A stretch of 64,000 nucleotides of DNA, from NCBI RefSeq assembly GCF_025397915.1, contig NZ_JALIDZ010000007.1:248001-312000 (forward strand), given 5' to 3'. The notes under the pieces were generated by a model, which saw nothing but the letters and a program-made list of their open reading frames with translations, had not been told where the DNA came from and made no database searches. The stretch is from Microbaculum marinisediminis (lineage in GTDB: Bacteria; Pseudomonadota; Alphaproteobacteria; Rhizobiales; Tepidamorphaceae). Positions within the stretch are counted from its first letter, which is position 1; each line of letters starts with the position of its first letter. Shown in pieces: positions 1-8,687 of this stretch. Made by a program: the position numbers and the translations under genes.

Positions 1-733
1 ATCGTCCGCCCCATCGCGGCGGCGGTGCGCGCCAGAAGCGCGTCGGCGGCGGCGGTGTCCTCGTCCGTCGCTGGCACGAGCGGCAGCCGCGCCGCCAGCG
101 CCGCGCCGCGCTCGCTGCCCGTCTCCACGAGAAAGTCGTGCCGGTCCCCGTCGACGAGTTCCGTCAGCGCCAGGTCGAAGCCCTCGCGCGCCCGGGGCCC
201 GGTCTCCATCGATACGCAGAAGCAGGTGCCGCCGGCCGTGGCGCAGTTGACGGCGACGAACAGCGCGTCCTTGCGCCGGGCCGCGTAGTCGGTCTCGGTC
301 GCGCCTTCGCGCAGGAAGACCTTGTCCTGAACCGCGACCGCGTGAAGCTCGCAGGCGCGCATGCCGACGAAGGCATAGCGGGGTGTTTCGTCCCGGTGCG
401 CCCGGATCGCGAAGCCGTCGCCCTCGCGCTCGGCCTGCCAGAGCGTGCGTTGGGGCCTGAACAGGAAACGCTTCCACGACTGCACCCCGGCGGTATAGCC
501 GAACAGCGAGGGATCGTCGCCGCGCGTCAGCCGGTAGTGTCCCGCCTCCTGCGCGTCGGTCCAGCCGGCGGGCAGGTCGTCGACGCCGGATATCTCGTCA
601 TAGATGACCGCTCCGGCGTCGAGCCGGGGGCCGACGACCGTATAGCCGTCGGTCTGCAGTAACTGCAGAAGCAGCGGGAAGTCGTCGCGCGACAGCTTCA
701 ACGGTCCGGGCCCCCAATCGACGTCGGGCCCAT
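1..733 (-). CDS. 4Fe-4S dicluster protein, sulfhydrogenase beta-subunit-like (5' part only)
   Basis: An open frame runs from an ATG at 733 off the left edge of the window, giving 244 codons of the N-terminal part. The protein reads MGPTSIGGPDRLKLSRDDF and later has QSWKRFLFRPQRTLW, AFVGMRACELHAVAVQDKVF and FVAVNCATAGGTCFCVSMET. These segments are typical of the HydB / AsrA-like family of electron-transfer subunits that carry two C-terminal 4Fe-4S clusters and serve group 3 [NiFe] hydrogenases or related complexes. The ferredoxin-type cysteines would lie beyond the window edge, so cluster binding is inferred. The partner genes should lie further left. No strong ribosome-binding site precedes the ATG, so the exact start is uncertain. 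Confidence 0.7.
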
Positions 734-833
734 TTAAAACCGCAACTGCGGCGATTCAATGTACGGATCCGGTCCTGCCGCGGGCGGTCTCGCCGCGCGG
801 GCACGGGCAAGACCGGACCGGAAAACGCGGGGA

Positions 834-1376
834 TCAGTCCCGCAGGCGGTCGTCGCCCAGCCTCGCGTAGCGCTTGGCGAAATAGACGAGCGGATCGCCG
901 GGCGTGTGCGCGGCGTGCGTAACGGTCCCAATCACGATGTCATGGTCGCCGGAGGGCACGATCTCCGCCACGTCGCAAAGGATGTTCGCCACCGCGCCGG
1001 CGATCACCGGAACGCCACGGCTCGTCACGACGTGCTCGACCGTTTCGAACTTGCCTCGGCCCTTGCCGGCGAACCGGTTCGAGATCTCAGCCTGCGACGC
1101 GGACAGGACATTGATGCAGAAAACCTTGTGCTTGCGGATCGCGGCAAGGGTCGCGGACTCGTGACCGAGGCACGCGAGATACTGCATCGGCGAGATCGAG
1201 ACCGGAACGACCGCAGTCATTGTCAGCCCGCAGCCATCCCCGTCCATCCCTGCTGTCGTGACTACGGCGACGCTGGAGGCGAACCGGCTTGAGGCTTCAC
1301 GAAACAGATCGGGATCGGCCGGATGTAGCTCCCCTATCGACGGCTCGGGCTCTCGCTCGATTTGAATAGCGCGCAT
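834..1376 (-). CDS. flavin reductase family protein
   Basis: This 180-residue protein has the flavin-reductase-like (FMN-binding split barrel) fold. Visible family segments are ASSVAVVTTAGMDGDG, the SISPMQYLACLGHESATLA stretch, FCINVLSASQAEISNRFAGK and the C-terminal DHDIVIGTVTHA. Such proteins use NAD(P)H to reduce FMN or FAD, which is passed to a separate monooxygenase. The LLM-class monooxygenase in the same island (4248-5435) is the obvious partner, making a two-component flavin system; that pairing is inferred from context. A GGGAGG ribosome-binding site lies five bases before the ATG. The gene has a copy of the island palindrome about 75 bases upstream, so it probably has its own regulated promoter downstream of the LuxR gene. 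Confidence 0.85.
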   Translation of the reverse strand: MRAIQIEREPEPSIGELHPADPDLFREASSRFASSVAVVTTAGMDGDGCGLTMTAVVPVSISPMQYLACLGHESATLAAIRKHKVFCINVLSASQAEISNRFAGKGRGKFETVEHVVTSRGVPVIAGAVANILCDVAEIVPSGDHDIVIGTVTHAAHTPGDPLVYFAKRYARLGDDRLRD

Positions 1377-1450
1377 TACGCCTCCCGCTTGGCATCATCA
1401 CTACTGGCAACCATTCCCGGAGCAGACACCAGGGCGGTCGGTCGAGGCAC

Positions 1451-1464
1451 CTATCGAAAGATAG
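1451..1464. promoter_or_regulatory. island A operator copy 1 (CTATCGAAAGATAG)
   Basis: A 14-bp inverted repeat, CTATC-GAAA-GATAG, lies between the flavin reductase start and the end of the LuxR-type regulator gene. The flanking CAC on its left matches the longer copies near 5.6 kb and 8.6 kb. Recurrence of one uncommon palindrome only in gaps of this island suggests a binding site for the island's regulator. No promoter element was assigned. Confidence 0.6.
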
Positions 1465-1485
1465 CTTTTGCGAACGGTGCGTGAC

Positions 1486-4170
1486 CTACGGGATAAGACC
1501 CAACTCGCGGATGCGCCGGATCGCCCCGGCCCGACGCCGGATGCCGACCTTGTCGTACACCTGCTGCAGGTGCCATTTGACCGATCCTTCCGTCATACCG
1601 AGACGCTGGCCGATTTCGCGGTTGCGCAGTCCCGCGGCGACGAGTGCCGCGATTTCGGTCTCCCGGCTCGTGAGCTGCGACACCATGACGGCAGCATCGT
1701 CCTCAGCTGAAAGCGGGCCGACGCGCCGGCCCGCGTCGGAGGCGCGCAGAATCTCTTCGACGAACGCATCCGTCGCCGTCGCCGTTTGGTGGTTGCCGTC
1801 GACCGAGTCCGCCAGCAGGCGGATCGTCGTTTCCCCTTCGTCGAGGAACGCCCGCACGAATCGGCCGGGCGCACCGCTCGAAGCCGCTTTCCTGACCTGC
1901 CGCCGCGCCGCCAGCTCGTCGCCTTCGAGCAGCTTCAGGTGGCCTATGAGGATGTCCCATCGCACGGCGGAGCGGTTCGCGCCGCTCTCCAGCGTGAACG
2001 CGGCCCAGCGCTTGGCCAGCCGCAGCGCGTCCGCGATCCGGCCCTCGGCCCTGGCGATGCGCGTCCAGGCGAAGGCACGTGCCTCCGTGGCGGTTGTCGC
2101 GCCGGCGACCGGCAGCAGCAGTTGCGCGTCGACTGCCAGGCCCTCGTTGCGGGCTAGTTGCAGCGCCTCGTTGGCGCGGCCCGCCAGCAGCAGCAGTCTG
2201 ATCCGTTCCGCGGCGGCGATGTCGTGCAGCCGGGCGATGCCCCGGGTCTTGGCGAAGACCGAGTACTCCGCCAGCATGGCGAGTGCGTCGTCCGCGTTGC
2301 CCTCGGCGGCGAGAAGTCGCGCCCAGGTCACGTGGCCGGCGATCATCTGATCAACGAAACCGTGCTTGATGTGCCCGCGATAGGCTTCCAGCAGCGAGCG
2401 GGCCTCTTTGAGTTCGTTGCGCTCATAGTGGACTTCGGCGAGCAGACACGCCGGCCCGGCGAGAAACCATTCCTGGCCTTTCGCGTAAGCGCGGGCGGCT
2501 TCCACACCCTCGCCAAGCGCGCGGAGCGCCCCGTCGGTGTCGCCCGCCATGCATCGCGACGGGCCAACGATCGACTGATTCCAGACAAACCCGTAGGTAC
2601 TGTCGGCGCGACGGAACCGCGCCAACGCCGAGGCGTCCAGCTTCGCCAGATTCCTGAGGTTGAATTGCTCGCGTTGGGCATACAGTAGGGAGCTCTCGAC
2701 GCTGCCGACCACGTAGGGATCGATCTCGACCGTCCGCGACAGCAGCTCCAGGCACCTGCGTTCAGCCTCGGGCTGGTTGTCGGTGAACTGCGCGATCATC
2801 ATCTCGCCATGGTCCAGCAGGTATTTCAACCTGTCCCGGTCGGCGGACTCCCGGTCTGAAGCCGTCTCCTTGAGATACTCCGTGGCCAGACCCAGGAGTT
2901 CGTGCGCGGCGACGAAGTTGCGCTGGGTCGACATCGCCCAGGCCATGGTGAGCAGTACCCTGGGAAACTGCTTGAGAATGTCCTTCGGCAGTTCGTGCAC
3001 GAACTGGGCGAGATGGTGGACCCTGCCTTTGTAGGTCGCGTCGGGACAGCACGCGTTGAGGACGTCCACGGCGCGGGCCCAGTCCTGAACGCCGACCGCG
3101 ACATTCAGCGCCTCGGCGACATGTCCCGATGCCTCGAGGAAGGCGATACCCCGCCCGGCGATAGCGACCATCTCGCTGCTGTCGTTCTTCGCCAGCTCGC
3201 CCCGCAGGAACTCCCGGAAGAGGGGATGAAGCGCATAGTGCTCGCGATTGACGTCGACGCGCTGCACGAAGCCGCCCAGCCGCTCGACCGCTCGGAGCTG
3301 GTCGGCCGCGTCCGTACGATTTGTCGCCCGGTCGCAGAGCTCGGCGGACAGGACGTTGAAGACGGATATGCCTCGGAGGAACGACCGGGTATCTGCACAG
3401 AATTCGTGCATCACCTCTTCGGCGAAGAAATCAGCGATGTATCCATGCGCGCCGCTGATCGACAGATCGTCGAGCGTCGCAGGTGGCTCGGACGCACCTA
3501 GCATGGCCAGCCGGACGCCGGCGGCCCATCCGCCGATCCTCGCGTTGAACCTCGCCACTGCTCCGTCGTTGACGTCTGCCTGCAGCTGCAACCGGAGTAA
3601 CCGGGTCATTTCCTCGGCGTCGAAGGCCAGCTCGGCGGCGCCGAACTCTAAATAGCGGCCGGAGGCGCGCAGTCGCGCGAGCGGAATGTCGGGGCGGCGG
3701 CGGGATGCCGCGATCAGGCGACAGGTGTCCGGGAGATTATGGACGAGATCCGACAGGATCCGCGCGGTTGCGGCATCGTCGACATCCAGGTCGTCCACAA
3801 AAATGGTGACGGGCCCGCGCCGGCCGGACAGTACGGCGATGGCGGGGTCTGTATCTTCGGCGTCTGGATACGCAGCGGCACCGTCCGTTCGCAATGCCGC
3901 TGCGAGGTCGTGGAACAGCGCCGCCGATCGGTGGCACACGTGGTCGGCGAGCCAAATGGTTTCCTCGCCGGCACTCTCGATGGTTCGGCGCCATTCGGCC
4001 AGAAGGGTCGACTTCCCGTAGCCGGCGGGCGCGTGCACCAGCGTGAACCCGGTGCGCCGCGCGGCATCCAAGGCGCCATCGAGCCGGGGCCTCGCCACTG
4101 TCCCGGCCGGTAGCCGGGATGACGAAATCCGGGCCTGACTCAAGGGAGCCGGGGCGGACTGTCGATCCAT
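1486..4170 (-). CDS. MalT-type ATP-dependent LuxR-family transcriptional regulator (LAL)
   Basis: This 894-residue regulator has the MalT/LAL layout. An N-terminal STAND-type NTPase carries a P-loop APAGYGKST at residues 48-56 and a Walker-B-like VTIFVDDLD near residue 120. A long helical TPR-like middle follows, then a C-terminal LuxR helix-turn-helix (LTSRETEIAALVAAGLRNRE ... SVKWHLQQVYDKVG). MalT-type proteins are activators that bind ATP and an inducer, oligomerise and recruit RNA polymerase. It sits between the flavin reductase and the LLM monooxygenase on the same strand. Identical palindromes flank its neighbours, so it is the likely controller of the island; inducer and site binding are inferred. 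The ATG at 4170 lacks a strong ribosome-binding site. Confidence 0.88.
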   Translation of the reverse strand: MDRQSAPAPLSQARISSSRLPAGTVARPRLDGALDAARRTGFTLVHAPAGYGKSTLLAEWRRTIESAGEETIWLADHVCHRSAALFHDLAAALRTDGAAAYPDAEDTDPAIAVLSGRRGPVTIFVDDLDVDDAATARILSDLVHNLPDTCRLIAASRRRPDIPLARLRASGRYLEFGAAELAFDAEEMTRLLRLQLQADVNDGAVARFNARIGGWAAGVRLAMLGASEPPATLDDLSISGAHGYIADFFAEEVMHEFCADTRSFLRGISVFNVLSAELCDRATNRTDAADQLRAVERLGGFVQRVDVNREHYALHPLFREFLRGELAKNDSSEMVAIAGRGIAFLEASGHVAEALNVAVGVQDWARAVDVLNACCPDATYKGRVHHLAQFVHELPKDILKQFPRVLLTMAWAMSTQRNFVAAHELLGLATEYLKETASDRESADRDRLKYLLDHGEMMIAQFTDNQPEAERRCLELLSRTVEIDPYVVGSVESSLLYAQREQFNLRNLAKLDASALARFRRADSTYGFVWNQSIVGPSRCMAGDTDGALRALGEGVEAARAYAKGQEWFLAGPACLLAEVHYERNELKEARSLLEAYRGHIKHGFVDQMIAGHVTWARLLAAEGNADDALAMLAEYSVFAKTRGIARLHDIAAAERIRLLLLAGRANEALQLARNEGLAVDAQLLLPVAGATTATEARAFAWTRIARAEGRIADALRLAKRWAAFTLESGANRSAVRWDILIGHLKLLEGDELAARRQVRKAASSGAPGRFVRAFLDEGETTIRLLADSVDGNHQTATATDAFVEEILRASDAGRRVGPLSAEDDAAVMVSQLTSRETEIAALVAAGLRNREIGQRLGMTEGSVKWHLQQVYDKVGIRRRAGAIRRIRELGLIP

Positions 4171-4247
4171 CTGGCTACGACTGGTCCCAAGTTACCGATC
4201 GCCGTTTATAGCCGCGGCGCGAAGTCCCCTTCAACTCCAACCGCCGG

Positions 4248-5435
4248 TCATGACGCCAGAGCGGCAGGACCGTCGTCCGCCGATACCTGGGCACGCGACC
4301 GTAGGTACGGGATCACCTCTTCGCCTAGGTAGGTGAGGGTGCGGACGACCTTCCAGTGCGGCATGTCGCCAAGATGAACCTGGAAGATGACGCGCGTGGT
4401 TCTGGCGTCCTCGGCCCATTTCTCGACCGCGTGGGCGACGGTCATCGGCGAGCCGGCGATGATGCGGTGGGTCTTGCGGACACCCTCCCAGTCGAACTTG
4501 CCGTGGCTGGCCGGCAGCACCTGGCCGTTGCGTTTGCGGAATTGCGCGAGCGTCAGATAGCCCGGAACGTCGGTGAAGCGGCCGGCGCGCAGCAACACAT
4601 CGAAGAAGAGGCGGGCGTGCGGCTCCATCTCCGCGACCGCCTGCTCGTCGGTTTCGGCGATGTGCACCTGCACCGTCATCGGCGTCTGGTCCGGCCGGAT
4701 CTCGTGACCGTACTCTGCGGCGAGTTCGCGCAGCCTCTGCTGGGCCGCCAGCTGGGTTGCGATCGGGCTGAAGGTCGACGAATAGCCGAAGCCGTACTTA
4801 GCCGCGAGTTCGATGGTTTCCGGGCTGCCGGAGCCGACGAAGTAGATCTTCGGATGCGGTTTCTGGAACGGGCGCGGCCAGACGTTCAGGTAGCGGTAGT
4901 TGTAGAAGCGGCCGGTGTGGCGATGCGGCGACCCCGGCGACCATGCCTTGAGCATGACCTCGACCGCCTCGGCCTGACGCTCACGCGCCGTCACCGGATT
5001 AATCGGGTTCAGCCAGTACTCCATCGGTGTACCGAGCGGGACGGCGATCTCGAGCCGGCCGCCGGACATAACGTCCAGCATCGCGTAGGTCTCGGCCAGC
5101 CGGTGCGGATACTCGATTGCCGGCGGCGTACCCATCACGCAGATCTTCGCGCGAGAGGTCTGTGGGATCAGCGCGGCGGCGATGATAGAGGGAACCGGCA
5201 TCATGCTGTAGGCGGTGCCGTGATGCTCGTTCACGCACAGGCCGTCGAATCCAAGTTTCTCGGCGAGCACGAGCTCGGAGATGTAACGGGTGTACAGCTT
5301 GTGGCCGACCTCGGGATCGAACAGATCGTTCGGCAGGTCGACCCAGAGCGAATCCCGGTCTTTCACGTCCTCGGGAAGGTTCGAGAATGGCATGAAGTGC
5401 CATGCGTAGAATTCGGTGCCCGACAGGATGCCCAA
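4248..5435 (-). CDS. LLM-class flavin-dependent monooxygenase
   Basis: A luciferase-like (bacterial luciferase / alkanesulfonate monooxygenase superfamily) TIM-barrel enzyme using reduced flavin and oxygen. Recognisable segments are LGFDGLCVNEHHGTAYSMMP, VMSGGRLEIAVPLGTPMEYW, AVEVMLKAWSP and KIYFVGSGSPETIELAAKYG. I chose the TTG at 5435, giving 395 residues, because GGAGAT stands eight bases upstream and the protein then opens MGILSGTEFYAWHFM. An in-frame GTG at 5495 would add 20 residues with a less natural N-terminus. The substrate is unknown. The flavin reductase at 834-1376 would supply reduced flavin. The gene diverges from the TRAP transporter across a paired operator at 5564-5628. Confidence 0.85.
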   Translation of the reverse strand: MGILSGTEFYAWHFMPFSNLPEDVKDRDSLWVDLPNDLFDPEVGHKLYTRYISELVLAEKLGFDGLCVNEHHGTAYSMMPVPSIIAAALIPQTSRAKICVMGTPPAIEYPHRLAETYAMLDVMSGGRLEIAVPLGTPMEYWLNPINPVTARERQAEAVEVMLKAWSPGSPHRHTGRFYNYRYLNVWPRPFQKPHPKIYFVGSGSPETIELAAKYGFGYSSTFSPIATQLAAQQRLRELAAEYGHEIRPDQTPMTVQVHIAETDEQAVAEMEPHARLFFDVLLRAGRFTDVPGYLTLAQFRKRNGQVLPASHGKFDWEGVRKTHRIIAGSPMTVAHAVEKWAEDARTTRVIFQVHLGDMPHWKVVRTLTYLGEEVIPYLRSRAQVSADDGPAALAS

Positions 5436-5563
5436 TGCTTGATCTCCATGTAAGTGTCGGCCGGTGGTCGACGGCGCCTGCGCCACAGCGCCCACGCCGC
5501 CGCGCTCGACGGTGCTCGCGATTTTTCTGCAGTTGCCAACGCTAAGGTCCTCGTACCGGGCCG

Positions 5564-5582
5564 GTCACCTATCGAAAGATAG
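5564..5582. promoter_or_regulatory. island A operator copy 2 (left arm of pair)
   Basis: The 19-mer GTCACCTATCGAAAGATAG contains the island core CTATC-N4-GATAG at 5569-5582. It is the exact reverse complement of the copy at 5610-5628. It lies in the divergent gap between the monooxygenase and the TRAP transporter genes, where it could serve both promoters. Confidence 0.65.
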
Positions 5583-5609
5583 TGTCGCGTACGGTTCCAC
5601 TTGCCTGAC

Positions 5610-5628
5610 CTATCTTTCGATAGGTGAC
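5610..5628. promoter_or_regulatory. island A operator copy 3 (right arm of pair)
   Basis: The 19-mer CTATCTTTCGATAGGTGAC is a perfect inverted copy of 5564-5582 after a 27-base spacer. The two core centres are 41 bases apart, close to four helical turns, so bound regulators would face the same side of the DNA. It stands about 40 bases before the first possible start of the TRAP small-subunit gene. Confidence 0.65.
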
Positions 5629-5666
5629 GGAGACGGGACCACGCCCAACGATCACGCCCTTTCCCG

Positions 5667-6215
5667 ATGTCGGGCCTTTGGCGTGACCTCGGACTCGGCG
5701 GACTTCGGATCACGGTGGGGCGGGACTTGATCGACAGACTGCAAAAGGGCCTGCTCTCCTTCGCCGGCATCGTCGTTCTCGCCATCATGGGCGTTACGGT
5801 GGTCGACGTTATCGGCCGCTACGTCTTGAACCGGCCATTGGCCGGCTCCTTCGAGATCACGCAGCTGTTGCTCGTCCTTGTGATATTCGCTGGCCTGCCC
5901 GCGGTCTGTGCGGCGGGCTCGCACATTCGCGTCGACGTACTGCTCCACATGATGAGCAAGGGGGTCAGGCGCTTCGTTGAGCGGGCAAGCGCGGCCATGA
6001 TCGTGGCAACGCTCGTCTATCTCGCCATCCTGACCTGGGAAAAGGCGGGAGAGGTGGTCGCGATCGGGGATGTGACGCCCTTTTTGCACATCCCGATCGG
6101 GCCCTTCGCGTATTTCATCTCGGCGTCCTGCGGCTTAGCGGCGATCGCGTTCACCGCGAGAATGCTGCGCGAGCTGCGTCGCGTCGCCGTTCCGGCCGAT
6201 AGGTCGCCGTCGTGA
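5667..6215 (+). CDS. TRAP transporter small permease (DctQ)
   Basis: A small four-helix membrane protein of the DctQ family. The signature is VTVVDVIGRYVLNRPLAGSF followed by EITQLLLVLVIFAGLPAV and HIRVDVLLHMM. TRAP systems take up organic acids using an ion gradient, and DctQ pairs with the large DctM channel in the inner membrane. I list the ATG at 5667 (182 residues). The TTG at 5727, which gives LIDRLQKGLLSF and follows a GTGGGG stretch by about six bases, fits the family N-terminus better and may be the true start. The stop overlaps the next gene by four bases (GTGA). Confidence 0.82.
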   Translation: MSGLWRDLGLGGLRITVGRDLIDRLQKGLLSFAGIVVLAIMGVTVVDVIGRYVLNRPLAGSFEITQLLLVLVIFAGLPAVCAAGSHIRVDVLLHMMSKGVRRFVERASAAMIVATLVYLAILTWEKAGEVVAIGDVTPFLHIPIGPFAYFISASCGLAAIAFTARMLRELRRVAVPADRSPS

Positions 6216-7504
6216 CATCGGCGCTGGTTTCCATCGCCGCGCTGTTGGCACTCATGGCCGTCGGTTTGCCGATCGCCTTCGCCATGTTGATCGTGGGCTT
6301 CGCGGGCCTGGTCTACGTTCTTGGCTGGACGCCGGCGGCCGCGCTTGTCGCGCAGACGACCCTCGACGCCGGGCAGGCCTACGAGCTTTCGGTCGTTCCC
6401 CTGTTCATTCTCATGGGAAGCCTCGTGGCCAGGGCCGGCATCGCCGACGACCTGTATGTCGCCGCGAATGTCTGGCTCGGCCGGTTCCGGGGAGGCCTGG
6501 CGATGGCGACCATCGTCGCCTGTGGCTTATTCAGCGCAATGTCGGGAAGTTCGCTTGCGACGGCCGCGACCATGGCCAAGGTCGCCATGCCGCCGATGAA
6601 GCGGTACGGCTATCAGGACAGCATCGCGGCGGGCTCGATCGCCGCCGGCGGCACGATCGGCATCCTGATTCCGCCGAGCGTGGTCATGATCGTCTACGGC
6701 CTGCTGACGGAGACGGACATCGGCAAGCTGTTCGTGGCCGGTATCGTACCGGGCCTGATCACGATTGCCGGATACATGGCCGCGATCTGGCTGACCGCAG
6801 TTCTCAAACCCGGTATCGCGCCGCGCGGAGAGGCGACGTCCTTCCTCGAGAAGCTCGCCGTGACGCGCCGTGTGTGGATGTTCGCCCTGCTGCTGATTGT
6901 CGTTATCGGCGGCATCTATCTTGGCGTCTTCACGCCGACGGAGTCTGCCGGCATCGGGGCTTTCGGCGCGTTCCTTCTCGCCATCGTGCGCGCGCGGCTG
7001 CGCCCGGCGGTGGTGTTGGACATTCTGAGAGACGCCGCCGGTATCACGACGATGCTGTTCTTCGTTCTGATCGGCGCGCTGATCTACACCGCGTTCCTCA
7101 ACCTTGCCGGATTCTCCTACTGGCTGAGCGAAGCGATCACCGGCCTCGGGCTAACCCAGCTGGAACTCATCTTCATTCTGATGGCGGGCTACGTCGTGCT
7201 CGGGATGTTCCTGGAGAGCATGTCACTCATCATCCTGACGATCCCGATCGTCTTCCCGATCGTCCAGGCCGCGGGGATAGACCCCGTCTGGTTCGGCATC
7301 TTCGTGGTGGTGCTGACCGAGGTAAGCCTCATCACGCCGCCAGTGGGAATGAACATTTTCGTTCTCCGCAGCGTGCTCCCCGAAGTCGGCTTCCGCACGA
7401 TCTGCGCCGGACTCATTCCGTTCTACGTCGCCGACATCATCCGGATCCTGATCTTCCTGTTCGTCCCGATGACGGTGATGTTCCTGCCGCTTTCAATGCA
7501 CTAG
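6212..7504 (+). CDS. TRAP transporter large permease (DctM)
   Basis: This 430-residue protein has the DctM multi-span membrane fold. It contains SVVPLFILMGSLVARAG, the GSSLATAATMAKVAMPPM motif, AAGGTIGILIPPSVVMIVYG and LLTETDIGKLFVAGIVPG, plus a C-terminal TEVSLITPPVGMNIFVLRS. It forms the transmembrane channel of the TRAP importer with the DctQ upstream. The GTG start overlaps the dctQ stop codon (GTGA), so the two are translationally coupled. It is a close paralogue of the DctM at 53894-55183. The substrate is set mainly by the binding protein, which follows 47 bases downstream. Confidence 0.93.
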   Translation: MTSALVSIAALLALMAVGLPIAFAMLIVGFAGLVYVLGWTPAAALVAQTTLDAGQAYELSVVPLFILMGSLVARAGIADDLYVAANVWLGRFRGGLAMATIVACGLFSAMSGSSLATAATMAKVAMPPMKRYGYQDSIAAGSIAAGGTIGILIPPSVVMIVYGLLTETDIGKLFVAGIVPGLITIAGYMAAIWLTAVLKPGIAPRGEATSFLEKLAVTRRVWMFALLLIVVIGGIYLGVFTPTESAGIGAFGAFLLAIVRARLRPAVVLDILRDAAGITTMLFFVLIGALIYTAFLNLAGFSYWLSEAITGLGLTQLELIFILMAGYVVLGMFLESMSLIILTIPIVFPIVQAAGIDPVWFGIFVVVLTEVSLITPPVGMNIFVLRSVLPEVGFRTICAGLIPFYVADIIRILIFLFVPMTVMFLPLSMH

Positions 7505-7551
7505 GGCGCAAAGAACAACGACAAGCAAAGCAAAAGCAGAGGAGACACGAC

Positions 7552-8598
7552 ATGAGCACACTGACGCGATTTCTGTCCGCCGCGGTGGCGGCGATCGGCT
7601 TGGCAGCTTCTGTTCAATCCGCCGCCGCGCAAACGACCCTGCGCGTCTCGAGCTGGGCCCCGCCGACCCATCCGGTCACCACCGAGATCTTTGGTAAATG
7701 GGCCCAGGACGTCGAGCGCGTCACCGATGGTCGGGTGAAGACCGAGATGCTCGGCGCCCCGCTCGGTGCGCCGCCTGCCTATTTCGATCTGGTGAGCAAG
7801 GGGATCGTCGACGTCAGCTTCGTCACCCACGACTTCCTGCCGAACCGTTTCGTGCTGAGCGGGCTGTCGCAGCTTCCCTTTTCGACCTACAGCGCCGAGA
7901 TCTCGTCGGTCGCTCTGTGGCGGACGCACGAGGCCATGCTGGCCGAGTTCGACGAGCACAAGGGCGTGAAGGTGCTCGCGTTGATGGTGCACGGACCCGG
8001 ACAGCTCTACACGATCAGCAAGCCGGTCACCGCCATCGCTGACTTTGCCGGGCTGAAGGTCCGCGCGTCCGCGGCGATCCAGACGGAGATTCTCGAACAG
8101 GTCGGCGGCTCTCCGGTCTCCGCGCCGCCGACCAAGTCCTACGAGGTGATGTCCAACGGAGTCGTCGATGGCACGCTTTTTCCTCCGGAATCGATGAGCG
8201 GCTTCAATCTCGTTCCGCTGGTCAAGCACGAGCTGGCGGTGCCCGGCGGGTTCTACACCACGAGCTTCGTGATCATGATGAACCAGGCCAAGTGGGACAG
8301 CCTGTCGGACGCCGACAAGGAGGCGATTTTGTCCATCTCAGGCGAGTACCTGTCACGGCGCGCTGGCGCCGTCTGGGACGCCTCGGACGAGGCCGCCAAC
8401 GCGGAAATCGACGAAGCCGGTGTCCAGCGTGTCGTCGCCGAGGGCGCATTCCTGGAGGAGCTGAAGCAGACGCTCGCTCCGTTGGAGGACAGCTGGATCG
8501 CGCGCGCGAGTGCCAAGGGGCTCGATGCGAAAGCCGCGCTCGAATTTTATCGCGCGGAGGTCGGGAAGGAAATGGCCGCGCGGAACAAGGCGAACTGA
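7552..8598 (+). CDS. TRAP transporter substrate-binding protein (DctP)
   Basis: A 348-residue periplasmic binding protein with a cleavable signal peptide (LSAAVAAIGLAASVQSAAAQ). The mature start is TTLRVSSWAPPTHPVTTEIF. Family segments include GKWAQDVERVTDGRVKTEML, LKVRASAAIQTEILEQVGG and NGVVDGTLFPPESM. It captures the island's substrate in the periplasm and hands it to the DctQM permease. The open frame extends far upstream, but the ATG at 7552 has a GGAGAC site seven bases before it and begins the signal peptide. A palindromic operator copy follows 15 bases after the stop. The ligand cannot be read from the sequence; TRAP ligands are usually organic acids. Confidence 0.92.
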   Translation: MSTLTRFLSAAVAAIGLAASVQSAAAQTTLRVSSWAPPTHPVTTEIFGKWAQDVERVTDGRVKTEMLGAPLGAPPAYFDLVSKGIVDVSFVTHDFLPNRFVLSGLSQLPFSTYSAEISSVALWRTHEAMLAEFDEHKGVKVLALMVHGPGQLYTISKPVTAIADFAGLKVRASAAIQTEILEQVGGSPVSAPPTKSYEVMSNGVVDGTLFPPESMSGFNLVPLVKHELAVPGGFYTTSFVIMMNQAKWDSLSDADKEAILSISGEYLSRRAGAVWDASDEAANAEIDEAGVQRVVAEGAFLEELKQTLAPLEDSWIARASAKGLDAKAALEFYRAEVGKEMAARNKAN

Positions 8599-8613
8599 TC
8601 GCGGCCGCCGGCC

Positions 8614-8639
8614 GGTCGCCTATCTTTGGATAGGTGACC
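8614..8639. promoter_or_regulatory. island A operator copy 4 (extended palindrome)
   Basis: An almost perfect 26-bp palindrome: arms GGTCGCCTATC and GATAGGTGACC around TTTG, with one mismatch. It is the fullest copy of the island motif and lies between dctP and the alpha/beta hydrolase gene. It could also fold as an RNA hairpin after dctP, but no run of T follows and the sequence matches the other operator copies, so a regulatory site is preferred. Confidence 0.6.
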
Positions 8640-8687
8640 GGTGCGCCCGCTTCCTCGAATGTCGTCCGACAATGGAGTGAGACGAGA

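Noticed and set aside
8614-8639. Palindrome after dctP taken as a terminator
   Set aside because: There is no T run, and the sequence matches the operator copies elsewhere in the island.
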